Origin: Adiantum capillus-veneris
Lineage: Eukaryota; Streptophyta; Polypodiopsida; Polypodiales; Pteridaceae
Assembly (NCBI GenBank): GCA_014529385.2
Contig: CM043971.1
Location: 26,639,769-26,703,768, forward strand
Length of the DNA: 64,000 nucleotides
Reading direction: 5' to 3'
This document shows, piece after piece, positions 32,869 to 46,615 of this stretch. Position numbers and translations under genes: made by a program. Each line of letters starts with the position of its first letter. Position 1 is the stretch's first letter. The notes beneath the pieces were generated by a model. It searched no databases. It was not told where the DNA came from and was given only the letters and a program-made list of their open reading frames with translations.

Positions 32869-33524
32869 TCATCTCGGTGAGCCCACTGTATTACATCCTG
32901 TTGTAGAATCCTTGTCGCCCATAAATGTGCAAATAATGCTAGAGCTATGACATCGTACAACAACTACTACATCTTGCCCAACTCTGTTGCGAAGAGAATG
33001 GAAATGCTTTAAGATGCATTTGTACTTTCTTTCTTCAATATTTTTCTCAATCATAATCATCCCCCCTCCTATCATGAGGAGACATTGTGCCTCCTAAAGA
33101 GCCACGAAGCACGTCTACTGCTGCTCGTCAACAAACTCGCCCTGTGAAAAGTGATGTAACCTTTGAAACAAAGTGTTGCTGACAACTTTTACTTTAGTCG
33201 AAGTCGGGTGACATGTTTCGTGTGTAAAATCCCTGTTAAAAGCATTGATAGCCCTATTATTATTGCTTTTCTTTATTTTAAATAGAATCCTATTTTAAGA
33301 GAATACAATGCACCGGGGGCTAATATTATGGAGGTAGAGGGACACCTCTGTTGCTTCATGAGAAGCACGCGATTACCATCATCGGGCACTATTCTGTTGT
33401 GGATTTGACTTGCGGCTATAGTGGCTTCCCCATGCCGACTTAAGAGATTCATGTCTAGTCCTCTTGAGTTAATAAGCCTATTATTAGTGACCCAAAGACC
33501 TGCAATAATTATTAACCCCTTCAT
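32869..33524 (-). pseudogene. Unidentified conserved frame B, right-arm copy
   Basis: Two open pieces on minus: 33,524-33,273 (NRLINSRGLDMNLLSRHGEA, then HNRIVPDDGNRVLLM) and 33,075-32,869 (MIMIEKNIEE, then KHFHSLRNRVGQDVVVVV, ending GSPR stop). Between them a shift in a G run and a non-conserved interval. Same order as in the left arm, where the 20,462-26,922 composite separates the pieces. Family unknown. Confidence 0.3.
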
Positions 33525-34020
33525 TGAGTCGTCTTAAGTTGCATGAGCCTCAACGTTTTTTTTTGCAATTTTGCAATTTTTTTAACAACAATCATCACAT
33601 CAAATTTGATAAGAAAAGATAATTTTGAGAGCCTTAAAAGTTGTTTAAGGAGCATTGTTTTTAAACTCATAAAAACGTCATCTGATGTGCATTATTAAGT
33701 ACATGATTGATTATTGCCTCATCATTCATGCAGTTTGACACTTATTCTTTATACATCATGACTTTACTAATTCTTTTCTTGATGATGTGATAGATCATCT
33801 TTCATTTATCATGGATCACGGAGCCTCGTGTCTTGTGGCAGAGACCTTGATGCTTATAATGGATATTCTTGTCATATATACACGTGACATCATTATTTGT
33901 TTCTCTGTCATCTCTAGAGCGGCGTCGCAAACTATCTCTAAGGACAATGTGATGTGATTTTTTCCAACCTTTACATCTCAATATGTTTCTTGAGTTGCTG
34001 TTGTCAAGAGGATAAAAATC

Positions 34021-34099
34021 ACATCAAGCAGCCCACACTTATGCTATATATAGCTAGGAGTCCTCACTATATATGTGTTCTCAGTGTTTGGGGCTTGCA
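34021..34099 (+). repeat. Family 4 LTR fragment, right arm
   Basis: GCCCACACTTATGCTATATA, TAGGAGTCCTCAC and GGGGCTTGCAGATGATTGTG match the 18,903 LTR in reverse. The stem-loop and purine tract before it are missing here. Confidence 0.6.
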
Positions 34100-34172
34100 G
34101 ATGATTGTGTCACTCGAGCTAGCGCTTGGCCTCTTTATCGATTTCGTGCACCCTGACCCGCCACGGATCGAG

Positions 34173-34185
34173 TGTTGAGATGTAG

Positions 34186-34264
<79 letters not shown>

Positions 34265-34368
34265 ACACATCATGTATGCTCCCAAAGACTATTTTATATT
34301 GAGGACAAGATATAAATTTATATAGGTGAGACCAAGTTGAGTAGAGTGAGCCATATATAGCTCCAACA
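34173..34368 (-). repeat. Family 3 LTR, minus orientation
   Basis: TGTTGAGATGTAG...ATAGCTCCAACA on plus, with (AC)9 followed by (AG) of about 30 units (34,183-34,260). Purine tract complement (CCCCCACTCAAA) follows. Same flank as the 18,142 copy. Confidence 0.85.
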
Positions 34369-34830
34369 CCCCCACTCAAACAAAGGTCTCTAGCTTTGGA
34401 TTGAAAAACCCTTGGGAAGAGTTCAAGGGAAAAGCCCAAGCCCCTATACAAATGTGAAAATATGAACCAATGATGATGATGTGAAAGTGAATTGTGTATC
34501 TATGTTCAAATATACAAGTGACTAAGAGATCACAGTGTGCAAGTATGGAGCGTGCATAGTGCATGGTACCTATATGATTACAATGTCATATGTACAAGGC
34601 TATCATAATAGCAGAGAAGCTAATCTAGAAAGAGTGAGGCTGAAGCAACTCCAAGCTCCGAGCGCAAGAGGATGAAGCTTGACTCGTTGAGCCCTTTGGT
34701 ATGAATGTTTGCAATCATCTGGTCACTTGGAGAGTGTTCAACCATTATGGTGCTTTTGTGTACTTCATACCGGACAGAATGATAATGCACAACAATGTAC
34801 TTTGAGAGGGTTCATGATGCTACTTGATGC
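34369..34830 (-). pseudogene. Copia 3' end (RNase H tail and 3' non-coding), minus
   Basis: Stem-loop (34,393-34,441) next to the purine tract. Then the complement of the copia 3' non-coding region, and a short coding remnant matching 17,700-17,880. Similarity ends in GAGGGTTCATGATGC. Confidence 0.7.
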
Positions 34831-34849
34831 TACTTGGTGTGATTTTAAT

Positions 34850-35052
34850 GTTGTAAAAAATAGCAGTAATCATGATCATGGATTTAGGTACCATGGCATC
34901 AGAGACACTTTCAACAAGTCAAATAAAAACTTTAAAATAGTAATCATCATCATGGATTTTCATACCATGGCCTCAGAGATGCTTTCAACAAATCAAATTA
35001 AAATTTAAAAGATTAATTATCATGATGGCTCTACGTACCATGGCATTAGAGA
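34850..35052. repeat. Tandem repeat, ~75-bp units, interrupted by gypsy-C
   Basis: About 2.5 units of the TACCATGGCATCAGAGACAC / CAAATCAAATAAAA type. The repeat resumes at 44,424 (ACGTTTTCAACAAATC), showing that gypsy-C inserted into it. Confidence 0.75.
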
Positions 35053-35927
35053 TGTTGTGGGGAAACAAGAAAACTGAAACACCTCTATAGCAATGTCACC
35101 CAAGAGCGTCGAAAGAGAACTACAAGACACCAAAATATTTTCACAATCCCTTTGAAACACCACATGTCTAGCAAGAGTAGTCCCCTTGGGAATTTACTGG
35201 CCGTCGCCCACCCAAGAGACTATGTCACATAGGAGAAAAACCCTGTCAAAGCACGGATTTACAGCACACGCCGACCAATGCATATGAAGACAAGGGCCTC
35301 CCCTTTCAAAATTGAATGACACAAACCCACAACTTCAACATCAATTCCACAATTCATAGATACATGCCCTCCGAATCTATCTGCATACAATTTGCCACTA
35401 GGATGCCATAGCCATAACCCTATAGAGAACTAGTCATAACCTGAAGAGCACAACTCCAATTGGAGCACTTTAAAGCTTGAGAGAAATCTTGAAAAATTAC
35501 TAGAGAAAAAGTTGGAGATGACCAAAATTGAATCTACACGCCGCTACATAAAAAATTGAAGCGAACAGAGAGCTGTCCCGATACAACTACACGTAGAGTA
35601 GGCAAGGCAAGGGCAAAAACTGTAGCAGAAACCATCAAGGAGGCACAACGAGCTCAAACCTGAAATTTTATGATCTTTGGCTGAATATTTTTAAGTTTGT
35701 ACATGAGTTTAAGTTATATACAAGTCTCACTTGAAAAAACACACTCACGGGCACTTACAGCAGCCCGACAACTGTCACTAGAGTAGCGACTTGCAGTGCA
35801 TGTACATGTGCTTGCTAAAGCAAGCTAAAACCCCCCAAAAAATGAATCCACACACACTTTTGACATTGGGCGTCATGTCCGTATGTACAAATTTACAAAA
35901 AATAGGGTGTCAGAAATGCTCCCAACA
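35053..35927 (-). repeat. 3' LTR of gypsy-C
   Basis: 875 bp, aligned with 41,475-42,025 plus 44,107-44,423. It includes CATATAGGAGAAAAACCCTG-like, GCACACGCCGACCAATG and CACGGGCACTTACAGCAGCC blocks and ends GCTCCCAACA. Confidence 0.8.
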
Positions 35928-36650
35928 TAGTTTGCCACACCCCAGCTTGCTAGATCATTCATGATCAGCAGCACAAAAGCATGATCAGCAGCATAAAAGA
36001 GATCCTGTAAACCACACGAGGGAGTCTCCACTTCATCTTCATCTTTAGCCACATGATCATAAAATTCTTCAAAAGAATTCTCATTCTCAATCACGGTCAT
36101 CAACTTTACAATATATTGGTACAACTACACGTAGAGTAGGCAAGGCGAGGGCAAAAAATGCAACAGAAACCATCAAGGAGACACAATTAACGAGCTCAAA
36201 CCTGAGATTTTATGATCTTTGTCTGAACGTTTTTAAGTTTGTACACGAGTTTAAGTTATATACAAGTCTCACTTCAAAAAATTCACTCACGGGCACTTAC
36301 AGCAGCCCGATAGCTGTCACTAGACTATCGACTTGAAGTGCATGTACATGTGCTTGCTTTAAAAACCCCAAAAAAAATAAATCCCACACACACTTTTGAC
36401 ATTGGGATTCATGACCGTATGTACAAATTTACAAAAAACGGGGTGTCAAAAATGCTCCCAACATAGTTTGCCACACCCCAGCCTGCTAGATCATTCATGA
36501 TTAGCAACACAAAAGAGATCCTGTAAACCACACGAGGGAGTCTCCACTTCATCTTCATCTTTAGCCACATGATCAAAAAATTCTTCAAAATAATTCTCAT
36601 TCTCAATCACAGTCATCAACCTTGCAATATACTTCTCAACCTGTAGCCAT
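35587..36650. repeat. Tandem duplication of ~536 bp across the LTR/internal junction
   Basis: Unit 1 (about 35,587-36,117) and unit 2 (about 36,118-36,650) share TACAACTACACGTAGAGTAG, the LTR end CTCCCAACA (35,927 and 36,463) and the internal CACACGAGGGAGTCTCCAC. Offset 536 bp. Unit 1 has a small extra repeat (GCATGATCAGCAGC). Confidence 0.85.
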
Positions 36651-37918
36651 TCACACGTGCTTTATGTGGGATACCATCCAAGTCAGCAAGCTGATATGTG
36701 CCATTTGGAAACCTGTCTAAGACCAAGAAAGGACCTTGCAACTTGATTTGAAATTTCTTTTGAAAAGTGCTATCAAGATTAATATTGTAACGAAGCACCA
36801 TGTCACCCTTCTTGATGTCCTTGTCCTTCACCTTCTCATTTGCCTTTGCTTGATTCTTCTTCAAGACATGCTCATAATGCTCAAAAGCCAACAACCTATC
36901 CAGTTGTACACATTGCAAATATAGAAGCCTTGCCTTGAATGCATCATTGGGTCCTTGTTCAAGATTTAGAATCATCTTCAAAGTTGGTATCTCCACCTCA
37001 ATTGGAAGTAAAGCCTCTTTGCTGAAAACTAGATGGAAGGAAATGGAAGGGAGAGAAACCAGTACCTGATTTGATGGCATACCTGTAATCCCATAGAGCA
37101 CAAGGTAGCTCTAAATCCCAAGTCTTCACATTTTTTCTTGTCATCTTTGTAAGCATCCATATGAGCTCTCCATTAAACCTTTCATTCATGCCATTGCATT
37201 GGGGATAATATGGAGTAGTAAACATGCGATGCACATGAAGCTTCTCACATAGATAATCCACCAACTCTCCGTTGAAACCTGGACCCTTGTCAGAAAGTAA
37301 CTCCAATGGCATGCCAAATTTACAACAAATATCTTCATATATAAATAAAGAAACATTTTTGCTCGTGATGTGCTTAACATCTTTGGCTTCGGCACACCTG
37401 GATAGATAGTCAATAGCAGTAAGTATGTAGCATTTGCCTCTAGGTGTCATAGGTAGAGAACCTATTGCATCAATACCCCACTTCTCAAACGCATCATAAG
37501 CCACAATGGTGCCTCTAATTTCTGATTTGAGAACCCTATTAGCCATGCTTTGACACTCTTTACAAGACTTGCACCAATGATGAACATCACGTTGAACGCT
37601 TGGCCACACATACCCCTCCCGCAAGACTTTATGCAAAGTGATCTTTGAAGCAAAGTGACCACCACAAGAACCCTCATGATTCTCCTCAAAAATTTTGTAA
37701 ATTTCCTCTTTCCAAGGAACTTTTCTCATCACAAGATCAGCCCCTTTCATATACAAGGCATCAGCAAGTAGCACATACCTTTTGGCACGGCATAGGAAGG
37801 CATACTTTTTTGACTTCTCCAACTCTGATGGAAGCATACCTGTTTTTAGAATCTCTTCCTCCCTCTCTAAAGCTTCCCTTCCCAAATAAAGAGGAGAATC
37901 GTCCCTTATCGGATACAA
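36616..37918 (-). pseudogene. gypsy-C integrase
   Basis: Minus. Zinc-binding motif H...H, then CKSCKEC. Catalytic core: WGIDAIGSLP (D), LLSDKGPGFNG (D), CNGMNERFNGEL (E), all kept. Then FHLVFSKEALLPIEVEIPT and a C-terminal domain with KKGDMVLRYNI, LQGPFLVLDRFPNGTYQLAD and VNGYRLRSIL. A frameshift occurs near 37,000-37,100. The protein would join element cDNA to the chromosome. Confidence 0.85.
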
Positions 37919-37939
37919 TTTCCCAATTGAAGCTTGCGC

Positions 37940-39244
37940 TGCGCCATGTGATTCTTCATTTTATATGTCAGGAGCTTCCATGTATTTCTTATTCATCGCG
38001 TCCTCCTTAAGAAGAAGAGGGCTTTCCTTATAAGTAATCAAATCAGCCAATGTAGCCCATGTACTCTCTTCAACAAGAAAAGAGAATTGGAATTCTTGTA
38101 GCTCCACAATCCACTTCATGAGCCTCTTTGACAAAGTAGGGTTATTCACCAATTGAGGTAGAAGAGTGTAGCTAGTGAGGAATGTGAATGGTTTAGGGAG
38201 AAGGTAGTGCCTAAACCTTCTACATGCATAAATCACAGTCACCACGATGAGCTCCACCTTGGTCTAACCTCTTTCCACCTCTAGCTTCACCCTGCTAGCA
38301 CAATAGATAGACTTCGTGTAGTGGGATTTGTTACCTCGTTGAAGATGCATAGCTCCAATAGCATCCTCACCTACTGATGGATTCACATAAAACTCCTTAT
38401 CCCAATTAGGAGCTTCCATAGCACAAAGAGAACCAAGAACCTCTTTGATACCTTGAACTACCTCCTCACATTCATTTGTCCATTGTAGAGGATCCAACCT
38501 TGCTACTTGTTGTAGAGGATAAAGAAGTTGAGAGGACAAAGGAATGAACATTGCCATATACTTCACCTTTTGAATGAAAGTAGCAGGTTTCTTTGTATCT
38601 TTAGGTGATGGGAGGAGCACCAAAGCCTTCACTTTGTCAGCAATCCCATTCTCTGAGATCATATGCCTGAAAAACTTCACTCTTGGTTGAGCAAGATGAA
38701 ACTTCTTTGGGTTGAGTTGACCTCCACTTTCATCATATTGCTTCAATGCCATCCCAAGATTTACACAATGATCCTTTCTAGAGCTATAAACACAAAAGAC
38801 ATCAATAAGATCCTTCACAAACTTGTCAAGAAAGGGAGAGAACACCTTATTGATGCGCTTTTGATACCACGCACAACCATTCATAAGACCAAAAGGAAGC
38901 ACACAATAACAAAAGCATCCCCATGGTGTGAGAAATGTGGTCTTCTTTTGATCTTCTAAAGCCAAGGTGAGCTGAAAATATCCAGAGAATCCATCACATA
39001 CATTATACCTCTCATGCCCTGCAATAGAATCAAGTATGTCATCTATGAAAGGAAGAGGGTGTGGATCCCTATTCATGGCTGCGTTTAGAGGCTTAAAATC
39101 AACACATATTCTCCACTTTCCATCCTTCTTGGGTGTGACAACAATAAGACTCACCCATTCTGCGGTACTCACTGGACATATGAAACCTGCTTCAAGAAGC
39201 TTGTCTACCTCTTCCTTTAAAGAATTAAGTTGTACATGTCCCAT
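37940..39244 (-). pseudogene. gypsy-C reverse transcriptase and RNase H
   Basis: RT: LEAGFICPVSTAEWVSLIVV, KDGKWRICVDFKPLNAAMNR, GFSGYFQLTLALED, FGLMNGCAWYQKRINKVF. The catalytic box reads VKDLIDVF: the second Asp of the expected D-D pair is Val, so it is dead. RNase H: PNWDKEFYVNPSVGEDAIGA, YCASR, then after a stop YACRRFRHYLLPKPFTFLTS and WIVELQEFQFSF. Confidence 0.85.
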
Positions 39245-39363
39245 TCTCCTTAGCTTATGGCGTACGGGCTAAGCTCCTTCCTTGATCGGAATGTGAATTT
39301 AATCTCCCTTAAAGCCTCTAATTTACTCATAAGAAGTGATGAATAAATGGGGAAATTGTTGTA

Positions 39364-40050
39364 TCATATGTAGGTACTCACCCTTCTCATGACTAGTAAC
39401 ATACCTTGTATCAGCTCCTGTTTGACATTAGGTTGACCTTTGGGTTGCATCAGCTCTTCAATTTGCTCATAAGGACCAGAGATATCCTCATTCTCCATCA
39501 GGCCAAGAAATTTTTGTTTCTCATCATGATTTTCTTCAAGAAACAAGGAGAAAACGTCTAGATCGCTATCACTATTATCGTCCACTTCACTACCATCATC
39601 CCCATTGATTTCTTCTTCACTTGAGTACTCTTCTTCATCACTTTTCTCATCAAAATCAGAATCCAAAGATTGCTTGCTAGCCATGTCAAACCTCTTCTTA
39701 TCACCCCTTCTATTGTAGAGAGTGATGGTACCATGTCCCCAATCCTTTACAGCTTTGGTTTCCTGTAACCATGGTCTTCCAAGGATGAGAGGGAAAGCAC
39801 CAATACCTGTGGGCATAACATGGAAATTGACCACCACTTTAACATCAACTACATCCACCTTCAAGTCCTTTACAACTCCAAAGCACCTCACCCTTGGTTG
39901 GTTGGCAAGCTTTATGCGAAAACCTGAATTCTTCACCATGTTGAGTCCCAACTTTGATACACAAGCTTGAGTAATAACACATACATATGCACCCCCATCA
40001 ATATAAGCCTCTCCAGTGCACTTCCTCTTATGTCATCCATCCATAGTAGG
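39364..40050 (-). pseudogene. gypsy-C protease
   Basis: AYIDGGAYVCVITQACVSKL carries a DGG motif in the place of the usual D(S/T)G. Then ANQPRVRCFGVVKDLKVDV, AFPLILGRPWLQETKAVKDW, a common protease end in plant gypsy elements, and an acidic linker (DFDEKSDEEEYSSEEE). The same DGGA motif occurs in gypsy-D (55,560), so it is a feature of the lineage rather than damage. Confidence 0.75.
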
Positions 40051-41474
40051 GCATATATCACGTATCTCATTCAAAGATAGGACTCCCCTTGCAGACTCCT
40101 TCTTCATGGGGTTGACTACATGCTTCCATTGCCTCTTTAACTTGGGACACATATCCATGAGTTTCCCAAAGGTAACACCAGCCTTTCTACTCACCAAATC
40201 AGCCCGTACACTATAATTTGGTTTCCCTTCTCCCAAAGGAAAGTCAGATGCATTTTCTCTTCTTCTTCTCTTTACCTGTACCTGTTTCAATCTGTTTCCC
40301 TCTTTTATGGTTGGGACTTGCATCACTCATGTCCTGATCTCTTGTAACCCTCTTACCTACAAGCATGAAAATAGCTCCCGAATCATCCTCTTTCTTCTCC
40401 AAACGGATTATGCTTACCACTTTTGTTTTTCCCTTCTCTTCAGCTATCAAATCGCTTGGACCTGCTTCCCCTTTAATCTCAATACCATAATCTTGAGCTC
40501 GAGAAGGAATTTGTGGAGGAAGAGGAAACATGTCACCACCCATTCTCTTTGGCTTGTCACATTGAGGGCTTTTATGACCCCATTCACCACAATTGTAACA
40601 TTGAAACATATCCCCTCTTCCAGCCATGCCTCTTCCTCTACCACCTGTAAACCCTTCATTGCTTCCATACCCACGTCCATATCCATATCTTTGACTTCTT
40701 CCACCTCCCATCATATGCACACTAATATTCTTCATAAGACCTATAACCTCTTGCATCTCCTTACGAAAAGCATTCACATCATGAGAAGCTTGTTGATCAT
40801 AAACTAGCTCCCTAACGAGGACCCTTGGTTGCTCTATCTCTTTCACTTCAACCTATGGCTCGACATTGATTCCAAGTTGATGAAGACGCTCTGCTTTCCA
40901 CTCTTTATTCTTTGCAATTTCGACTGCCTCCTCAAAGGTCCTTGGCTGCTTGAGCTCTACCTTCAAGCGTAGGTTAATCTTCAAACTTGCAAGAAACCTG
41001 TCCTTCTTCAACATGGCTGGAGGAATTTCAGCCCCCAAAGATGTACACCACTTTGTCCATAATGCATTGAATGCCTTCACAAAGTCTTCTATGGTTTGGC
41101 CTTCACTCTGTACCAAGCCTTGAATAGACTGCCATACCTTTTGTGGGTCTTCCACTTGTTGAAAGTGTGTAAGAAAAGCATGCCTTACCATTTCATAAGT
41201 CATAAATTGAGAAAGTTGGACTGATTGTAGCTCCTTTTTGTATTCTTCCAACCATTCCCTAGCATCTCCCTTCAAACAGAAGTAGAAGATTCATAGCACC
41301 AACGTTGGGCTTTGCTTGTCAGCAAGAAGGCAAGTAAACCCCATTCTCTCAATGAAACCTTTGGAACTTTCATTTGATTTCCCACTAAACTCCAAAAAAA
41401 TAAATGCCATGTCTTCTAAAACGTGTAAACTGAAGATAACTTGAAGCGATTCCTTGATGGCGAGCACCAAAACA
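40051..41474 (-). pseudogene. gypsy-C gag with CCHC zinc knuckle
   Basis: From about 41,410: MAFIFLEFSGKSNESSKGFI, then a stop; 41,275-40,853 is the capsid domain (GDAREWLEEYKKELQSV, FLTHFQQVEDPQKVWQSIQG, FEEAVEIAKNKEWKAERL); 40,846-40,244 holds a Gly/Arg-rich linker and the zinc knuckle CYNCGEWGHKSPQC, followed by a basic C-terminus. Possible PBS just inside the LTR: TGGTGCTCGCC on minus, near 41,460. Confidence 0.8.
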
Positions 41475-42025
41475 TTGTTTGGAAACAAGAAAACTGAAAC
41501 ACCTCTATAGCGATGTCACCCAAGAGCGTCGAAAGAGAACTACAAGATACCAAAAGCTTTTCAAAATCCCTTTGAAACACCACAAGTCCAACATGAGTAG
41601 TCCCCTTCGGAATTTACTGGCCGTCGCCCACCCAAGAGACTATGTCACATAGGAGCAAAACCCTGTCAAAGCACGAATTTACAGCACACGCTGACCAATG
41701 TATATGAATACTAGGGCCTCTCCTTTCAAACCCACAACTTCAATATCAATTCCACAATTCATAGATACATGCCCTCCGAATCTATCTGCACACAATTTGT
41801 CACTAGGCTGCCATAGCCATAACCCTACAGAGAATTAGTCGTAACCTGAAGAGCACAACTCCAATTGGGGCACTTTAGAACTTGAGAGAAAGCTTGAAAA
41901 ATGACTGGCGAAAAAGCTGAAGATGACCAAAATTGAAACTACACGCCGCTACATGCAAAATTGACACGAACAGAGAGTTGTCTCGGTACGACTACACGTA
42001 GAGTAGGCAAGGTGAGGGCAAACAT

Positions 42026-44106
<2,081 letters not shown>

Positions 44107-44423
44107 AAAGATATAACAGAAACCATCAAGGATCGAGAAAGAACAAGCTCAAACCTGTAATTTTCTGATCTTTGGTTAAACTTTTTTAAGTTTGTACATG
44201 AGTTTAATTTATATACAAGTCTCACTTCAAAAAACTCACTCACGGGCACTTATAGCAGCCCGACAACTGTCCATAGACTAGCAACTTATAGTGCATGTAC
44301 ATGTGCTTGCTAAAGCATGCTAAAAACCCCGCAAAAGGAAAGCCCACACACACTTTTGACATCAGGCGTCATGTCCGTATGTACAAATTTACAAAAAACG
44401 GGGTGTCAAAAATGCACCCAACA

Positions 44424-45110
44424 ACGTTTTCAACAAATCAAATAAAAGCTTTAAAATAATAATTATAATCTTTGCTTTAAATATCATGGCGTCATAGACG
44501 CTTGTAACAAATCCAATAAAAACCCTAAAATAGTAGCCATCATCATGGATTTATGTACCATGGGAACTCACCATCGCATCACCATGGTACTAGCAAAATC
44601 ATTCTACCATTTGTTGGATATCTCAGAGCACTACCAGACTTACTAGCCCATTTTGTAATAATCAATTTTAAATATATGACTCCATAGAAGAATTGATTCA
44701 TAAGAAAAATCTCTTAGACAAATATACAGTCACTTATGATTGGATAATATAAACAATTGTAACCTTTTAAAAGACAAATATACGATCATTTACAAAAAAA
44801 CATTTGTAACCTTACGAATACAAAAGCTACATGTGATTGCACTGGCATTACATTTGTTTCTATGCCCTCTCTAGAGCGGCATCCCAAACCATCTCTATAA
44901 GGACAATGTGATGTGGTAATTTCTACCCTTCACTTCTCAATATGTTTCTTGAGTTATTTTAAAGTTTTTATTTGATTTGTTGAAAGTGTTTCTGATGCGA
45001 TGGCATGTAAATCCATGATGATGATTTCTATTTCAAGGTTTTTCTAAGCGTTTGTAATTCCATGGTGAGTAGCATGATGCCATGGTACGTAAATCCATGA
45101 TGATGATTGT
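44424..45110. repeat. 75-bp repeat units and family 4 interior in inverted arrangement
   Basis: 44,424-44,600 carries reverse-oriented units, 44,600-44,830 matches 6,440-6,720 in reverse, 44,840-44,960 is plus-oriented family 4 interior (GAGCGGCATCCCAAACC), and 44,970-45,110 plus-oriented units. So two opposite family 4 fragments meet here. Confidence 0.65.
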
Positions 45111-45149
45111 TGTGAGCTGAGATCTTGGGAGCTTGAAGATGTTTATTAT

Positions 45150-45760
45150 ATGTCGGCTTTGTATTATAAAATGATCAGTATGAATGACTTGTAATCATCG
45201 TGAAAATGCATCATGGCATCATAGAACAACTCCATGGAATAATAACCTTCTCAATAACAAACGATAACTACGAACAACTTGTGATCATCATGGAAACGTC
45301 TCATGGCATCATGTAATAATTCCATGGAATAATAACCATCTCAATAAAATAAACAAGATGTACAAAAATGACTTCTAATCATCATGAAAATGCATCACTG
45401 AACAACTCCATGGAGTAATAATCATCTCCAGAATCAACGATATATAGTAGGAACAACTTCTAATGATGAAAAATATGTATCATGACCTCATGGAACAAGT
45501 ACATGGAATACTAATAATAAATAGTCTCAATAATGAATGGTCCGTACATACGACTTGTAGGCATAAAAATAATTTTATGGTACCATTGAACAACACCCTA
45601 AAAGAAATACAATCAAAATATTACTACCAAAATATATCATGAAATCATGAAACAACTTTATACAAAACTAATCATCTAGCGAAAAACGATAAGTATGAAC
45701 GACTTATAATCATCACATGAAAAGATAAATCTCAATAAAAAACAATCATAAGAACTCATG
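45150..45760. repeat. Degenerate tandem repeat, ~100-bp units
   Basis: Around six units with GACTTGTAATCATCATGAAAA, TGCATCATGGCATCAT, AACAACTCCATGGAATAATA and CATCTCAATAA. Not found elsewhere in the window. It keeps the CATCATGG/CCATGG theme of the other arrays. Confidence 0.75.
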
Positions 45761-46230
45761 ATGAGCAAAAACCATAAGTTGAGAGGTTTTAGCTAAAAAT
45801 AAATTGTTAAAATGTATCTCTTTGAAAAATCATCAAAATTGTAGATGTTCAACATCTATATGTAAAGAATTGATATGAATCAATAAATCATAACAATCTG
45901 ACATGGGTTATCGATGATATCAAATCATTAAAATTCTAACTCTTTGATTTTTTCAATCAAAAGAGAAAATAAAACATCAAAATATAACACTATGAAAATC
46001 TCTAAGTGTTTACCGCACTGCTTTACCGTGTTTTGTAGAGACAAGGTCCAAACTCAGGTAGAGAAAAAAGAGAGAGGAGGGCGAGGGGGTGGGGGGGTTC
46101 TATTTTAGCTATTACCATGAGTTTTTCCATTGTTATTACCGCGTTTGTTATTTCGATTATTATTGCATGTATTACCACATTTATTTTCGACAAAAAATTT
46201 AGCACCTAAACTTTCAAATTCTGACTTAAA
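45761..46230. other. Unassigned AT-rich DNA
   Basis: No gene seen. 46,081-46,097 has a G-rich patch (GAGGGGGTGGGGGGG). Confidence 0.5.
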
Positions 46231-46232
46231 CA

Positions 46233-46327
46233 CCCCCCCCCCCCCCCCCCCCCCCTCTTTAAATTTTGATGTTTCCGTCCTCTCAATTAAACTTAAGAAA
46301 TATTGTATGAAATTTTTTAATTTTAAA

Positions 46328-46382
<55 letters not shown>

Positions 46383-46408
46383 GGGGGGGGGGGGGGGGGG
46401 GGGGGGGG
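46233..46408. repeat. C23 run, (GA)n and G26 run within 176 bp
   Basis: Uninterrupted C at 46,233-46,255, an (AG) run of about 25 units at 46,330-46,380, and uninterrupted G at 46,383-46,408. The C and G runs are complementary and could pair as a long hairpin; each could also form quadruplex or i-motif structures. Confidence 0.85.
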
Positions 46409-46615
46409 TGGAGGTGATAATAAGATTACACTTGGTTACAACTAAAATAATCATTGTCACTTGATTAACATAATTGAGCATGATCACAAAATTAGAGAGG
46501 AAGGAGGGGAGGACATAGATGAATGGATTACACGACCAAAAAACTTCACAACTGTAAAATGTTTATGAATCACATTCCAAAAGATCCCTACATGAGGAAG
46601 CCCATGGCTCCTAGG
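46409..46615. other. Unassigned spacer
   Basis: No gene or element end recognised between the G run and the start of copia similarity. Confidence 0.5.

Larger units (their letters stand above)
32398..34830. repeat. Right arm of the large inverted repeat
   Basis: Starts GCGTGTATAG, the complement of CTACACGC at 27,759. 32,398-33,234 matches 26,923-27,759 inverted; 33,235-33,740 matches 19,960-20,461; 33,900-34,100 matches the family 4 part; 34,106-34,172 the LTR flank; 34,173-34,830 the family 3 LTR and copia 3' end. By eye the inner part is about 85 percent identical. Confidence 0.8.
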
